This document shows, in pieces, positions 33,720 to 44,390 of a stretch of DNA of 55,240 bases (the stretch's first letter is position 1; every line of letters starts with the position of its first letter). A program made the position numbers and the translations under genes. The notes under the pieces were generated by a model. That model saw only the letters and a list, made by a program, of their open reading frames with translations, was not told the DNA's origin and ran no database searches. Source of the DNA: Candolleomyces eurysporus. Its lineage: Eukaryota > Basidiomycota > Agaricomycetes > Agaricales > Psathyrellaceae. The stretch covers positions 1 to 55,240 of the forward strand of contig JANBPK010001503.1 in NCBI GenBank assembly GCA_027579435.1, given 5' to 3'.

Positions 33720-36573
33720 CTACGTACTGCCACCTCCGAGACTGATATACGACTCCGACATAGGGTAAGAATGCTTCCAGAGGTTCAACTCGTTTACATA
33801 GGCCTTGACTCCGTCTACGCCATCTGGATGCTCGACTCCGTGACTGTAGGTGGTTCATATCGTCAGCACAGTTCCGAGAGGGCGCCGTTGAGCGACGTCA
33901 GGAGGCANGGGGGGAAGTACTCACTCTAATAACAAGTGATCCTCCATGGAGTCTCGAGGGAAACCCCCTTCGGACATGCAAATGTAACAGTCGAGGCGCC
34001 TCGTCCAAGGGTGCGGTTGCCTCGCTTGTTCGACGTTGGTGGCTATGACGACGTCTTGGCCTTCGAGTCTTGCGAAACATTCTGGGTGGGGTTCGGAGCT
34101 GTCGTGCGTCTTGCATGTTTGGATCTACGAAGTAAAAGTACACGGAAAGGAAGCCACCCGTCACACGAGTCTAACAGTGAGTGCAAGTGTTTTAGGCTTA
34201 GGGGAAGGAAATACGTACAGCTCTCATCCACCTAGCACCCCTCCTCTTGGGCGCCACCGGGTCCGGTTGCGCCAAAGGAGGCACAGGGACCTGGACTGCT
34301 TGCCGAGTCTTCGAATTCCTCGTAGACCTCCTCGTAGCTTGCTTAGTAACAACTTGAGGAGGTATCTTCTTAACCCCTATCCTAGCCTCGTCGAAACACT
34401 GACAGAGACACTCCACATACGGCTGCTTCTCTTCCATCTCGCGCACAGTGGTAGTCGGACACCAGCCAAGCACGTCGAGCATAGACAACATATGCTGGTG
34501 TGTCGCATCGTCGAACTTGATTCTAGGTTCCAATCCTCGCCAAATTCTTGTAGAGGATCTGTTAAGTAGGATGAGCGTAACGTCGTCCTTGACACTCGGG
34601 ATGTCTGGAAGTTCAATGTCCTGTGGTACGATGGGTGTGGGCGTCCCAAGGCTGCCAGCGAAATCTTGGGATTTTGGTTGCCAGGATTCAGTGAACAGAC
34701 ATCGGTGAACGAGGATGGAGGGATACAGGANTTTTTTGGTTACAGTCGGTGCAGTGGAAGATCGTAGAAGCCAGTGGGAGAATTGTTTGAGCCGAGATCT
34801 CGTCCGCAGGAGTGTTTTTGTACGTGGAGGATTTCCGTACTGCATCGAGGACTTGCTCTATCCTGTGATTCTTCCATTCCTCGACGAAATTAGGTAGTTG
34901 TGCGATGGCGTTTTCGAAGAGATTGGCTGAGAGGTCTTGGTCGAGTGGAAGAGTACACAACGGTGTGCGGAAGGCTTCGGTCAGACAGACTTCATATAGC
35001 GGTGGGATGACGGTGTTGGGCGGATGGGAGAACAAGACGGATGTGTACGCTGGCTTGACCCACGTGTTGATGCGATCTTGCAATAAACACCTGGCTTTGC
35101 TTTTGAACCGGTTTTCTCTGCGAGCCTCTATTGCGGCAACTATCCTCCCCTTCATTGATTCCCATTCTACTCCAGTATCATCTGAGTACACATTCTTGCA
35201 GCTGGAGACGAGGAGAAGAGTACCTTCGTCAGTAAGTTCTTTCGCCGGGTTGGCATAGCCATAAGCTTCAGAAGGGAGTCCCTGAGCCTGGTCGACTTCC
35301 TCGGCCCACCCTGCCAAGATCTTGTGTCAATACCAAAGAGATCGTGCTGCACACGGTATATGAGCCCTAACTCACCCAAGGCTCTCAGTTTTTCTCTGAT
35401 CCTAATGTGAACTTGTCAGTTGATGGCTTGAAATACAGAGAGAAGGCGAAAAACTGCTGACTGCTCCAGACGTTTTCCTCTGATTGCATCTTCGCGTTCC
35501 TCTTCTCTTTCTTCTACTTTGTCGAGATAATCTTCACAAGCGTTGCCATGCTGTGTAGAAGGTCCGCTAATCTTGGGAACGTAACCACAAAATTCAGTCG
35601 CGTATATACATACCTTTTCTTTTGCAGCCCAAATCTTTCTCTGCTCTTCCATCCAAGCTTTCTTCGCTTTGGCTCCCTTGATTTTCTTGTAATCCGCGTG
35701 GAGCACCAGAGCAGTTTTCATATGGAACCTGGTACGCTTGTCTTTCGCATCTTGAGGGTCTAAAAAGGTGCAATGGTTAACCGGAAAAGATCAAAAGCAC
35801 TTCGAGGAATTAACCAAGACTACCACCGCGTTTATAGAAAGGACCTTGCAATTCAACTTTCGTCAAACGGTTTGTCGTTGCTGGAACGAACTCGGCTAGG
35901 GCCAGGTCGATCTTTTCGGGTAATTCTTGCCAGCGTTTGAAGCTGCGTTTACGAACGGGCGCGACGAGATATGAAAGGATCCACTCAAAGAACGACACGC
36001 AGTACGCACTGTTTGAGGCTGCAAGCCCTACATAGCTGAGTTCGTGCTTCTAGGTAAAGGAGCAATGTCTCGTCCTTCCCTGGTTTCGAGAGGCATTCCT
36101 GAATACTTATCCAGTCTCCGTTGGCCAAGTTCCATGATGCCAAGCCGTACTTACGTGACAGTGGTCGGTAAACATCAAGTAGGCGTATTGAGGCTCTGAG
36201 AGATCGTCAGGACACGCTGGAAGGTCCTCCACAGCGGATAGGACATGAGTCCAAAGGGACTTTGAAGAAGCACGATTCATTAGAAACTTTCTGAACGACT
36301 TGGCTGTGCGTGCGATTTGTAGCAAGTCAAGCGGAGGGAGGAGCTTGAGTATCTGTGAAGTACCACTTTAGAGCGCTGGAGAATATCCGAGATGGAGATA
36401 CTGCAAGACAGAGTCAGTACCTCGCAAAGGATGTCCAGAGGTAGATCGATGAGCACGTCATGCTTGAGAGCGCTCTGAGAAGTGCCCGGGGTATTATCTT
36501 TATCTCTTGAACTGCTCGTTTGGTTCTTAGGGAAGTTGGGTTTGCGTGTCTTTCGAGAAGACCCTTTCACCAT
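33720..36573 (-). CDS. F-box protein with C-terminal C2H2-like finger (copy E2)
   Basis: Eleven exons in transcript order: 36573-36421, 36352-36155, 36098-36010, 35942-35824, 35759-35614, 35550-35462, 35401-35376, 35310-35224, 35169-34219, 34124-33925, 33843-33720. The total is 2181 nt after leaving out the 'n' at 34731, giving 726 residues. It is a close copy of E1. Visible differences are in-frame: one extra Ser codon in exon 2, a 9-nt deletion at the start of exon 3 and three extra nucleotides in exon 5. That pattern suggests selection on the reading frame. The 'n' at 34731 would shift the frame in exon 9. E1 has the same T run without it, so it is most likely an assembly mark and not a lesion. 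Zinc-finger residues C-x2-C and H-x4-H are all kept. Confidence 0.85.
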
Positions 36574-36820
36574 GGTGGTTGGAGGAAGAGTTCGTTATCA
36601 CTTTCCGCAGACTGGTTTGTCAGTGACTCTTAGTCTGTTGGACATGACGGCAATGCCGATTGAGGCTATACACCATAATCCACGTGGCGGCTACGATCTA
36701 TGATCACCGTGACAGGATTCACTAGTATATCATCATCATAACCGTTGAGAAACTAGGTGGCGTGGCAGTGCCACCCCTTATTCCTTGCTTCAGCAACAGC
36801 TCCTGACTCTGCCGCTTGCT

Positions 36821-37095
36821 TTACAGTCGTTTGCATAACAATCTGCGCGATTTTTTCTCTCCTCTCGTCGTTTGACAGGTTGATGTGACCAGTAATGAGT
36901 AATGTCACGCTAGTGCTTTGAGGGCGTACGATGCAGAGTTGGTATGACGTATATGAATATTTGCTAAATAAGAGACATGAGCTCGAACATTGAGCTGAGA
37001 TCCGGTGACTAGATTCCACCGCATTTGGTGTGTGACCCAGCTAGCTTGCGCGCTCAAAAATCGAATCGCGCAGATTGTTATGCAAACGACTGTAA
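36821..37095. repeat. Perfect 32-bp inverted repeat flanking about 210 bp
   Basis: The left arm at 36821-36852 begins TTACAGTCGTTTGCATAACA. The right arm at 37064-37095 is its exact reverse complement over 32 bp. The 211 bp between have no coding frame. A small non-autonomous DNA element (MITE-like) or a foldback structure would fit. No flanking target-site duplication was found next to the arms by eye. Confidence 0.65.
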
Positions 37096-37544
37096 TTGAC
37101 ATCCAATCGCGAAGAAACTTATGGCACTCGTGTGAAACCTACTCTGTCATTAACACTGCACTTCTGAACGCATACAATAATATCTACTACTTTGAATCTG
37201 CTTTTTCCTACTGTTACTGAGACCTTCACGCTTCTGAACTGCGCTTGCTGACGCACGCCTGCAGCGTGCTCGTGCTCGCGTGAGGGGAGGGGGGAGGCTA
37301 AGTGCTGCCATTGGAAGCAGGAAGGTTGCACGAGCAGAGAATGACATGGGGAGGATGAGAANCATACACATTTTTAAATAAATCTAATGGTTTTCCGTCG
37401 AGTTGATGGAAGAGATAGGAGAATCTCTGCTCTGGCTAATGATGAAGGTGATGGCCTTGGTTGCAAACTTGTACATCGTCACACTTATTGCCTTATTGTC
37501 AGCTGGGAAAGCCTTGCTGAAGCAAAGAACACCTGCGGTGACCC
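37096..37544. other. Non-coding stretch
   Basis: About 450 bp with no supported gene. A 90-codon frame starting at 37387 lacks any recognisable feature and runs into the dispersed repeat. An ambiguous base is at 37362. Confidence 0.4.
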
Positions 37545-38070
37545 TCAACCTGACCTGGACCCTCACCAAATTTATAACCTGGGCATAAGGGGGTGTTTGA
37601 CCAGTCAAGTTAGCTGCAAGCGCATTATATCCACACTCCAGAAAATTCTTGACCAAATGGCGGTTTAGGAAACCGTGCCCAAGCTATAATGTAAGTCGTG
37701 CAAGTCGCGCAAGGTGTACCAGCGGGTGCCATCAACACCTCAATCACGTCGCCCATCGCGTAGCGCCGCTGTCAAATCACCCGTGCTCAACGTTCCGCCT
37801 GATCCCGCCCCTTTCCTGCCTTCTGTTAGATCTCACTCGGACTCGGGCGAAATCTCACAAAATTCGGAGAGCGCGTACCCGTAGCTACTCGCGTAGAAAT
37901 GAAATGATATTGAAATGATGAGATTCCTGAAATGTACTCATTCATGGGGGGTGCGCACACTGCCTTAGAGTGAATTATACCGTCTACTGACGTATGGCAC
38001 AGGTCCTCAGGCCTCAAGGAGCATGAAAGGACCAATGATCTAACTGTTGGAGCCCTAATAATAAGTCCAA
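37545..38070. repeat. Dispersed repeat R1, copy a
   Basis: It shares long stretches with 40436-40885 in the same orientation. Examples are CAAATGGCGGTT(T/C)AGGAA, GGTGTACCAGCGGGTGCCAT and GAGCCCTAAT(A/G)ATAAGTCCA. Copy a carries some extra internal sequence. Its right end abuts the truncated kinase gene and seems to have removed that gene's 3' part. No terminal repeats or transposase are recognisable. Confidence 0.7.
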
Positions 38071-39309
38071 AGGTCAGCTAGACAAGCTCTGCCTTGAGAA
38101 TCAACGAGAACATTGCCGCCTTTGAGGTCTTCATGGACGATTTTGTTCCTATGGAGGTATGAAAGGCCAGAAAGGATGTCCAGGAGCTATAGCGACCGTG
38201 CACTTGAGTGTATCATCATGAAGCAAAGGAGATTCAACACGGACCAGCAAAGGCCTTCTCAAATTGGGATGCTTCTTGAGATATTGTACGACTGTTCCGT
38301 TCGCAAGGAACGGTGAGACCAGGTAAACTTTTCCAAAGTCGTTATCAGGCCGGAAGACGCCCTCGAAAGGAAGAAGGTTAGGGTGGCGATGGTTATACCA
38401 GATGATCGTCTCTCTGATCAAAAGCTGGCCAAGGAGTATTAGAAAGGCCATTCGACATAAAGACATCTTGGGTGAATTAGGATTACCTCAACCAAGGCTT
38501 CTCGGATACCGTCTGGCTGAGACTGCCNTGTGAATTCGATACTTCTTCAGACATATCTCTTGACCTCGATGAAGGCCTCGAAATATGTCAACATTTGGAG
38601 TTTCGATGAAAACTTCACCAATTTCTACGCCAGGAAGACTATACGATTTGGGAAGGAGTTTGGCACGTCTCGAAAGTCGGAGGAGAGCCTGCATGAACTT
38701 TGTAGACGGTTGGACGCAAAGAAACTCCAGGCTGATGAGCTTGAGAAAGGGCATGATAAAATAGAGGCTGCTTACCCATTGTAATGTGTTAACTAGCAAC
38801 TGGGCCTGCTCGCCCCGATATTGGAGAAGACGTCGATAAGACTTCCTGGTAGAAAGAATTGCATCTAGCGAAGAGAAGAGGTCCTTGTGGGCCTCTTCGA
38901 AGACCCTTCGATATCCTGAGGCATCGAGGACTTGCAAATTTTTCTCCAACTGGTCCCACCAAAAGCGCTGGTTGGGCTGGATTGGTGTAACACGTGAAGC
39001 CGAGGGTTCAACCTGTTCGGGAATGGAGTGTGAGGCCAGTGTGGGAGAGCCCGAAGCTTTGTCTGCGTCACCGCAGAAAAGATGCAGTACAGAGTTCATG
39101 GACATCGACATGACAGGTGACGCGGCCTGGACAGCGTCTCCAGTGGCGATGGGCGGGGCCACAATTTTATTGCCTCGCCTCCGCTTCTTCCTTTTGAGGA
39201 AGAGATGTTCGGATACGCCATCTCTACCCTCAGAGCTGAGTGGATCCGAGGAAGTTCGTGGCGAAGGTGGGACGAGAGAGGAAGGGCTCTCAAGATGTTG
39301 AGATCGCAT
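38055..39309 (-). pseudogene. Protein kinase-like gene truncated before the DFG motif
   Basis: Four exons in transcript order: 39309-38776, 38697-38487, 38424-38239, 38186-38055, encoding about 353 residues once the 'n' at 38528 is left out. The N-terminal 175 residues resemble no known domain. A tyrosine-kinase-like fold follows: LKKY with the putative ATP lysine, [52 protein letters not shown] and NVLVD. The glycine loop is degenerate (GEVFIETPNVDIFRG has no GxGxxG). The catalytic HRD is HED. Right after LADL, at the expected DFG, the sequence runs into repeat R1 and a stop. The activation segment and C-lobe are absent, so it should not be an active kinase. The truncated reading frame may still be expressed. 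Confidence 0.75.
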
Positions 39310-39683
39310 TATAGTTCCTTGGGTCACCGAGAGTTGGGAGCGGGTAAGTGATCAGTGAAAGGCCCACAGTTTATATATCGTCAGATGAACCCCGTATGTA
39401 AATTACATGCAGCCGTCACAAGTTTTGAGCCTGCGAGAGTCATTGGTCCGTTATAATCTGAGGCAGGAAACCATCCAAATAAGGAAGGTATATAGATCCT
39501 CGAGATGCAGGGCGAACGGGTGGAAATCCAACAGTGACTGAGGAACGCGGCGCACATAGACCAATCCAGAACGCGGTGTGCTGCCGGGGCGAGCTGGGGC
39601 GTTTATGCCATAAAGCAAGTATCATTTTACTTCTTTTTTTGTTTTTCAGGAAAGCCTAAAACAAGACTTCAATTGAATACATA
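39310..39683. other. Non-coding stretch upstream of the kinase remnant
   Basis: Probably the old promoter of the kinase-like gene. A TATA-like TTATATATCG is at 39371-39380. No gene is recognised. Confidence 0.4.
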
Positions 39684-40435
39684 CAAGGCCACCCTGACTT
39701 CGGATTCGATTTCAAGGTATGCCGTCCGTCTTCTTCACTTCTCAGCGGGTTTTGATCGTAGGGAACCCTAATTCTTTAATTTCTCTGCGCATGTTTTAGT
39801 CGTAGGCAATCTACAGGCGCTTGTTTGTCATGACGGAGTAGGTCTTTCCCTGACCCCTCAGTCTGGTAATTGACATCGTACCAGATCTGCGATTCCAATT
39901 ACAACGGATATTCAACGGATGAGCTCTTTTTCGTGAGTGTGATACTTTGTTCCCCGTGAAACGGGCGTCATTTGTTGACTGGCGGCCGCCCCTTGATTGG
40001 ACCACGAATAGCGAGGAAGGCAGTAAACTTAACAACCCTTTTAACCTGAAGCTCTTACCTTGAAATTACCACCAAACCCGTAGGCCTTGGGAGGCGAAGG
40101 CCCGAATGCTCAATGGAAAGTAGGTACCATCTACATACTGGCGAGTTGGATCCGCTATAAGTTCAGTCTATTCGCAGATCCAGCCCGCAACCCCTGATTC
40201 ACGGGAGTAAGGACTAATACCGCCTTTCTGAAACTGAAGGTATCGTGGCGTTCCACGCCCTCCAATGGGTAGACAGCTGAAATTCCTGCCCCTTCCAGCC
40301 ATGTCGTGCCCATGGATGGGGTCATATTCAAATGACGGTAGCCGACCATCGATTGTGTAAGCCTGAAATGGCACTTCGAACTCCTTAGATGGTTCGATTA
40401 GTTCGTAGGTGAGAATATTTGACACCTGACCCAAA
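39684..40435 (-). repeat. Dispersed repeat R2, copy a (degenerate gene-like)
   Basis: This stretch is the inverted counterpart of 54415-55240. On the minus strand it encodes ELIEPSKEFEVPFQAY, PRYLQFQKGG and, further on, GTYFPLSIRAFASQGLRVWW. The other copy has KLIEPSKYLEVPFQAR and RAFASQGLRVWG. Preserved peptide pieces with stops and frame changes between them suggest two decayed copies of one gene or element. I do not recognise the protein. Which strand was coding near 39684-39800 is unclear. Confidence 0.65.
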
Positions 40436-40885
40436 CCTGACCCCCAACCTGACCCTCTCCACCTAGACCCTCACCAAATCTCCAGCCTATTAGCTGCAAG
40501 TGCGTGATATCCACATACTCCAAATAATTCTTGATCAAATGGCGGTTCAGGAAGCCGTGCCCAAGGCATAATGTAAGTCGTGTAAGTCGCGCAGGGTGTA
40601 CCAGCGGGTGCCATCAACACGGATCATGGTGTCCGCGCTCAACGTTCCGCCTGATCCCGCATATTTCCCGCCTCCTGTTAGATCTCATTCGGACTCAGGC
40701 GAAATCTCACAAAATTCGGAGAGCGCGTACCCGTAGCTACTCGCGTAGAAATGAAATGATATTGAAATGATGAGATCCCTAAAATGTACTCCTTTATGCC
40801 GTCTACTGACGTATGGCACGGGTCCTCAGGCCTCAAGGAACATGAAAGGACCAATGGTCTAATTGTTGGAGCCCTAATGATAAGT
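40436..40885. repeat. Dispersed repeat R1, copy b
   Basis: Second copy of the repeat at 37545-38070, directly abutting R2 copy a at 40435. It lacks some internal sequence present in copy a. On the minus strand both copies keep a frame encoding SSFQYHFISTRVATGTRSPN, but nothing known matches it. Confidence 0.7.
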
Positions 40886-41290
40886 CCAAGAAGCACGCTT
40901 TGCTCATGTATCATACCGAATTAATTCTACAACGAAATCCTACTCTTTATAGCATCTGCTAACCAAAGATACTTCGTTATCCTGGTTAATGCCACTGGGA
41001 GCGCAACATTTGGTCAAGGTGCGCTAACGTCAATAGGGCTGTTTGAGGGAGGCACAGTGACCCTGAAACACAATAGATGTCACGGATGCTATCGCCGAAG
41101 ATTGGGGAGACCTTTCGTCGACATGGCCAACGGGTGGGAATACATACCTCGAGAAATATCCAAACACTGCAATACGAATATCAGCCAGGCTAACCCTAGA
41201 CTAGGTTTGGCTCGGAGGATGAATCCAGGAACCTGACGTTGTAAGACTTAATCCCGTTTCTACCTTTTCCGCTCATCGCGTCGCCAAAGT
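40886..41290. other. Intergenic stretch
   Basis: About 400 bp with no coding frame of note. The right end must hold the promoter of the small gene at 41291. Confidence 0.4.
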
Positions 41291-41606
41291 ATGGGGAAGA
41301 GCGCAAAGCTACACAAGCGTGTGGTAAGATTACCCCTTCTCATCGCTATAGGGTCATCTTTACTCAACAGAAGTGTGATAGAAAAAGCCGAAAACTCCGG
41401 GAGGCGTAAGCACGGCGACCGGCACCTCCACACAGACCCAAGCGCAGGCAGCGAAAAAGAAAGCTACTCTCAAAGACAAGGCGTCGAAAGGGAAATCGGA
41501 CAGACAGGGGCCTGTACTGGGTGGTGCGGATTATGTTTCCCTTCTCATGGGAGGGAGGCGAAAGGCTCGAGAAGAAGCAGCAAGGCTTCCAACAGATGAC
41601 GACTGA
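41291..41606 (+). CDS. Small conserved basic protein, 85 residues
   Basis: Two exons, 41291-41323 and 41382-41606 (258 nt, 85 residues). The first exon encodes only MGKSAKLHKRV. The 58-nt intron runs from GTAAGA to GATAG. The product is strongly basic at the N-terminus, with KKKATLKDKASKGKSD. It ends with a more conserved-looking block, PVLGGADYVSLLMGGRRKA then REEAARLPTDDD. I recall similar short fungal proteins with the MGKSAKLHKR start and the GGADYV block, but no named function. A nuclear or nucleolar, ribosome-related role is only a guess from its charge. Continuous frames overlapping it in other registers are unlikely, because only this splice gives the conserved tail. Confidence 0.7.
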
Positions 41607-42108
41607 TTCTCTCTTCGCCTGCAACGAGAAGAACCCATCAACTCGAATGCTTTTTGTTTTTACCAAATCGTCGACTGGATCGGGACTTCTGCGCTTCAAG
41701 AAGATGCGTTCAAGCGTCGCTCGGGGGCGATAGCGTCCAGACAGATTTTGGCGAAGCGGCCGCGTCGGCGCGCGCTGGGCGAATACCCGAACCGTAAAAA
41801 ATTGTTGGAGAGCGATTATCGATTGTCCATCAAGAAGGGCCTACTACATACGTACATGCACAAGTAGCTACAACTATCCTACGGATTACAAGTATGTACT
41901 ATGAGGAGGGAGGGAGGAGGGAATCGATATTCCAACCTGGCGAACGCGAATATTGTCCATGGTAAAAATACAGTGTCCTAAAAGTTGGATTGGGTGAATT
42001 NAAAAAAANGTGTCACGAATGAACGAATGGCGTGTACGAATGAAGATGCACTGAGGTTACAAACTCGAAAATAGAAAACCATAGAGAAAGGGAGAAAAAG
42101 CATCATGT

Positions 42109-43935
42109 CTATCTAGCAATCCCAACACCATACCAGTCCGAAGTGCTATCCCCAGCACTGCTTGCAGCTATCGAAGCACGACCAGGAGCTAGTCTAACGA
42201 CCCGTGGTGATGTCGGAAGAGCCATCGACCCACCAGGCGTCCGGGACGGTAACCCAGATGACCGGGGTGAAGGTTGATACAACCTCCTTCCTGCTTGCTC
42301 GACAACCGAATCCGCGGGCGAAAATGGATTCGTGTTTGACATGAACGAGAATCGCGACTCGGTAGCAGAGAGGGGTCCTGCCGGAATATCCGAATTCACC
42401 TTGAGCAACCGTCTACCGCCGCCGCCAACGAACTCTGGCGACGGTGAGGGAAGTACCGCTGAAGAAGAGATGGCTGGGTTCGCAGAGTAATCCTGACTTC
42501 CTCCGAAAAGCACCATTGGGATGGAACCCTCCCTGCTGCGCCCTTCTGACTGTTGCATCGCCATGTTCAGCATCCCTTCGATATCGAGCGAGGTAAGCGA
42601 TAACCGGTCGGCCTCGTAGTTCGTCTGCGGATCGACATTGCGCGTTTCCGAAAGCGCGATTGAAGGCCTGCCATGGTGGTGTCCCGATTCAGGACTCTGC
42701 TGCTGAGGGTCGGGAGACATTTGCAGTCGCCCATAAGGCAGAGTCGGGACAGTGTCAACTGGGGTAGGGGTGGGGGNTAACATTTCCTTGGCCGACTGGT
42801 TCGAGAGGCACCGACGTGTATGTAGGATCGACGACTGAGCCGGTGCGAATGCGGCTGGTTTCAGCCAGATTGGGCCGCTGAAATCCTTTTTCGTTGGAGC
42901 TCTGGAACATGCGAGACCCATCGAATGAAGCCAACTCCCGCCGCCTTCGTTTCTTCCTCCTATCGTAAATGATAAAGATGACCATAGCCAGGGCGATAAG
43001 GACCACGGCGCCCCCACCAGAGGCAGCCCCAATGATGATCGTCCTTGAAGGATTGACGGTTAGTGCCATGGCAAATAATTTGTTCGGGATGCTCACCTCT
43101 TTGAAACCACTCCTGAAGTCGGTGTAATCCCAAGTTGAGCCTCAGCATCCTTTTCGGCCTGCAAGCACTCCTCAGAACTTGATTCATCGCCTGAAACTGA
43201 TGATTACCAGCGGAGTCAGTGAGCTTCTTGATAGAGTAGCTCAAAGTCAAACGCGACGTACCAGAAATCAGAGAAGTTGTTTCACGGATGCCGTTACTTC
43301 CATCGATGAGGAACATAACTTTTTTNGTTCTGCGAAACGCTCATGATGTACTTTGCCTCCCCAGCGGTAGTGTTGTCGGAGGTACTGTCGAGTGCCAGTG
43401 ATATGCCGTTGGGCTCGAACAGCCTGACCCGGGGCGCCTTGGCTACCAAGGAAGTATTGTATTGAATGGTGAACTCTTCGCATTGGGTTGGGTTGTTCAG
43501 AAGGACAAAGCGCCGCGAAATTGGGACTCCTGTCGGCAGACAGTCGGAAGAATTGCCCTGCGCTTGCGTTACTGGCCCAGGCAGAACCGTGGTGAGCTGG
43601 GAAACTTGGGCAGTGGAACGACCAGAGCTGTCGTCTAACGACGCGATGAAGCGCGTGCCAGCGGAAAGGGGGAGCGCAGTGAGCGAGATCGTTCGGGTGG
43701 TGGCCGCTAACCTCGTCAATGGAACGACGATAGGGGCCGAGTCCAGCGGCAAGATCGACAGTGTGAGGTCCCCGGACTGGACCTGGTCTATCGGATCCCC
43801 AGAGAGCAGNAGGGTGGATGGTTGACACTGCCGGACTCCGTCGGTGAAGGTGAAGGTGAGCCTTGCTTGACATGAGACGACCTGCGCGCTAAACACGAAA
43901 AGAAAAGAGAAAATAAAGAGGAAGTCGGGGGCCAT
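42109..43935 (-). CDS. Single-pass plasma-membrane-type protein with signal peptide
   Basis: Three exons in transcript order: 43935-43262, 43190-43097, 43043-42109. Leaving out the 'n' bases at 43326 and 42777 gives 1701 nt and 566 residues in one frame. The N-terminus MAPDFLFIFSFLFVFSAQVV is a signal peptide. The outer part of about 240 residues has several N-glycosylation sequons (NSS, NTS, NTT) and two fragments typical of fungal surface proteins (GVRQCQPS and NPTQCEEFTIQYN). One transmembrane helix follows (IIIGAASGGGAVVLIALAMV to FIIY), flanked by the stop-transfer DRRKKRRRR. The cytoplasmic tail of about 280 residues is Ser/Pro-rich and probably disordered. The design resembles fungal wall-sensor proteins of the Mid2/Wsc kind in outline only. 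I see no WSC domain, so a sensor role is inference. An ambiguous base at 43810 leaves one residue unknown. Confidence 0.8.
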
Positions 43936-44390
43936 AAATAAGAAACAAAAGGTGGGGGAAGAAGAAGAAGGAAAAAGAGATACAGACCAAGCTGTAAAGA
44001 ACGAAGAGGTCGTGGAAGAAGAGAAACCTGTTCCTGTTCTACCAGCCGTCGCAAACGGTCGCTTCCAGTAGGAATTTGGAATACGGCCCTGGCATCAGTC
44101 GAGTATCAGGAGTACATGATCTAGAAAATATATTTCTTGGGTAACATGTCATAGAAAGAGGCAAGAACGATAGCAACGTGGAACAACGTCCGATGGCAAC
44201 CTAGGCTGAAGGAGAAATTCCAAGATCCCAGAGCAACGGCTCAGGGATCATCACTGTCCCACATGCAAGCACCGATCACGATCCGCATCATACTGACACG
44301 CTTTACCTTTCCCTTTTCGGGTCATACCCGACGCTGCTATATCGGCACGTGAAGCTGGCGCTAAGGGTTCTCCACACTTCTCTTCCAACC

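Larger units (their letters stand above)
32919..36757. repeat. Tandem duplication, unit 2
   Basis: Second copy of the segment at 28749-32685: D 3' fragment, convergent spacer and complete gene E2. It ends just after a partial copy of CATAACCGTTGAGAAA at 36737-36752, where the sequence becomes unrelated. Confidence 0.85.

Noticed and set aside
37387..37668. 93-codon plus-strand frame
   Set aside because: It crosses into dispersed repeat R1, is not kept in the second repeat copy and has no recognisable feature.
41364..41699. 111-codon minus-strand frame
   Set aside because: Antisense to the small basic protein gene, whose spliced plus-strand product has a conserved-looking block.
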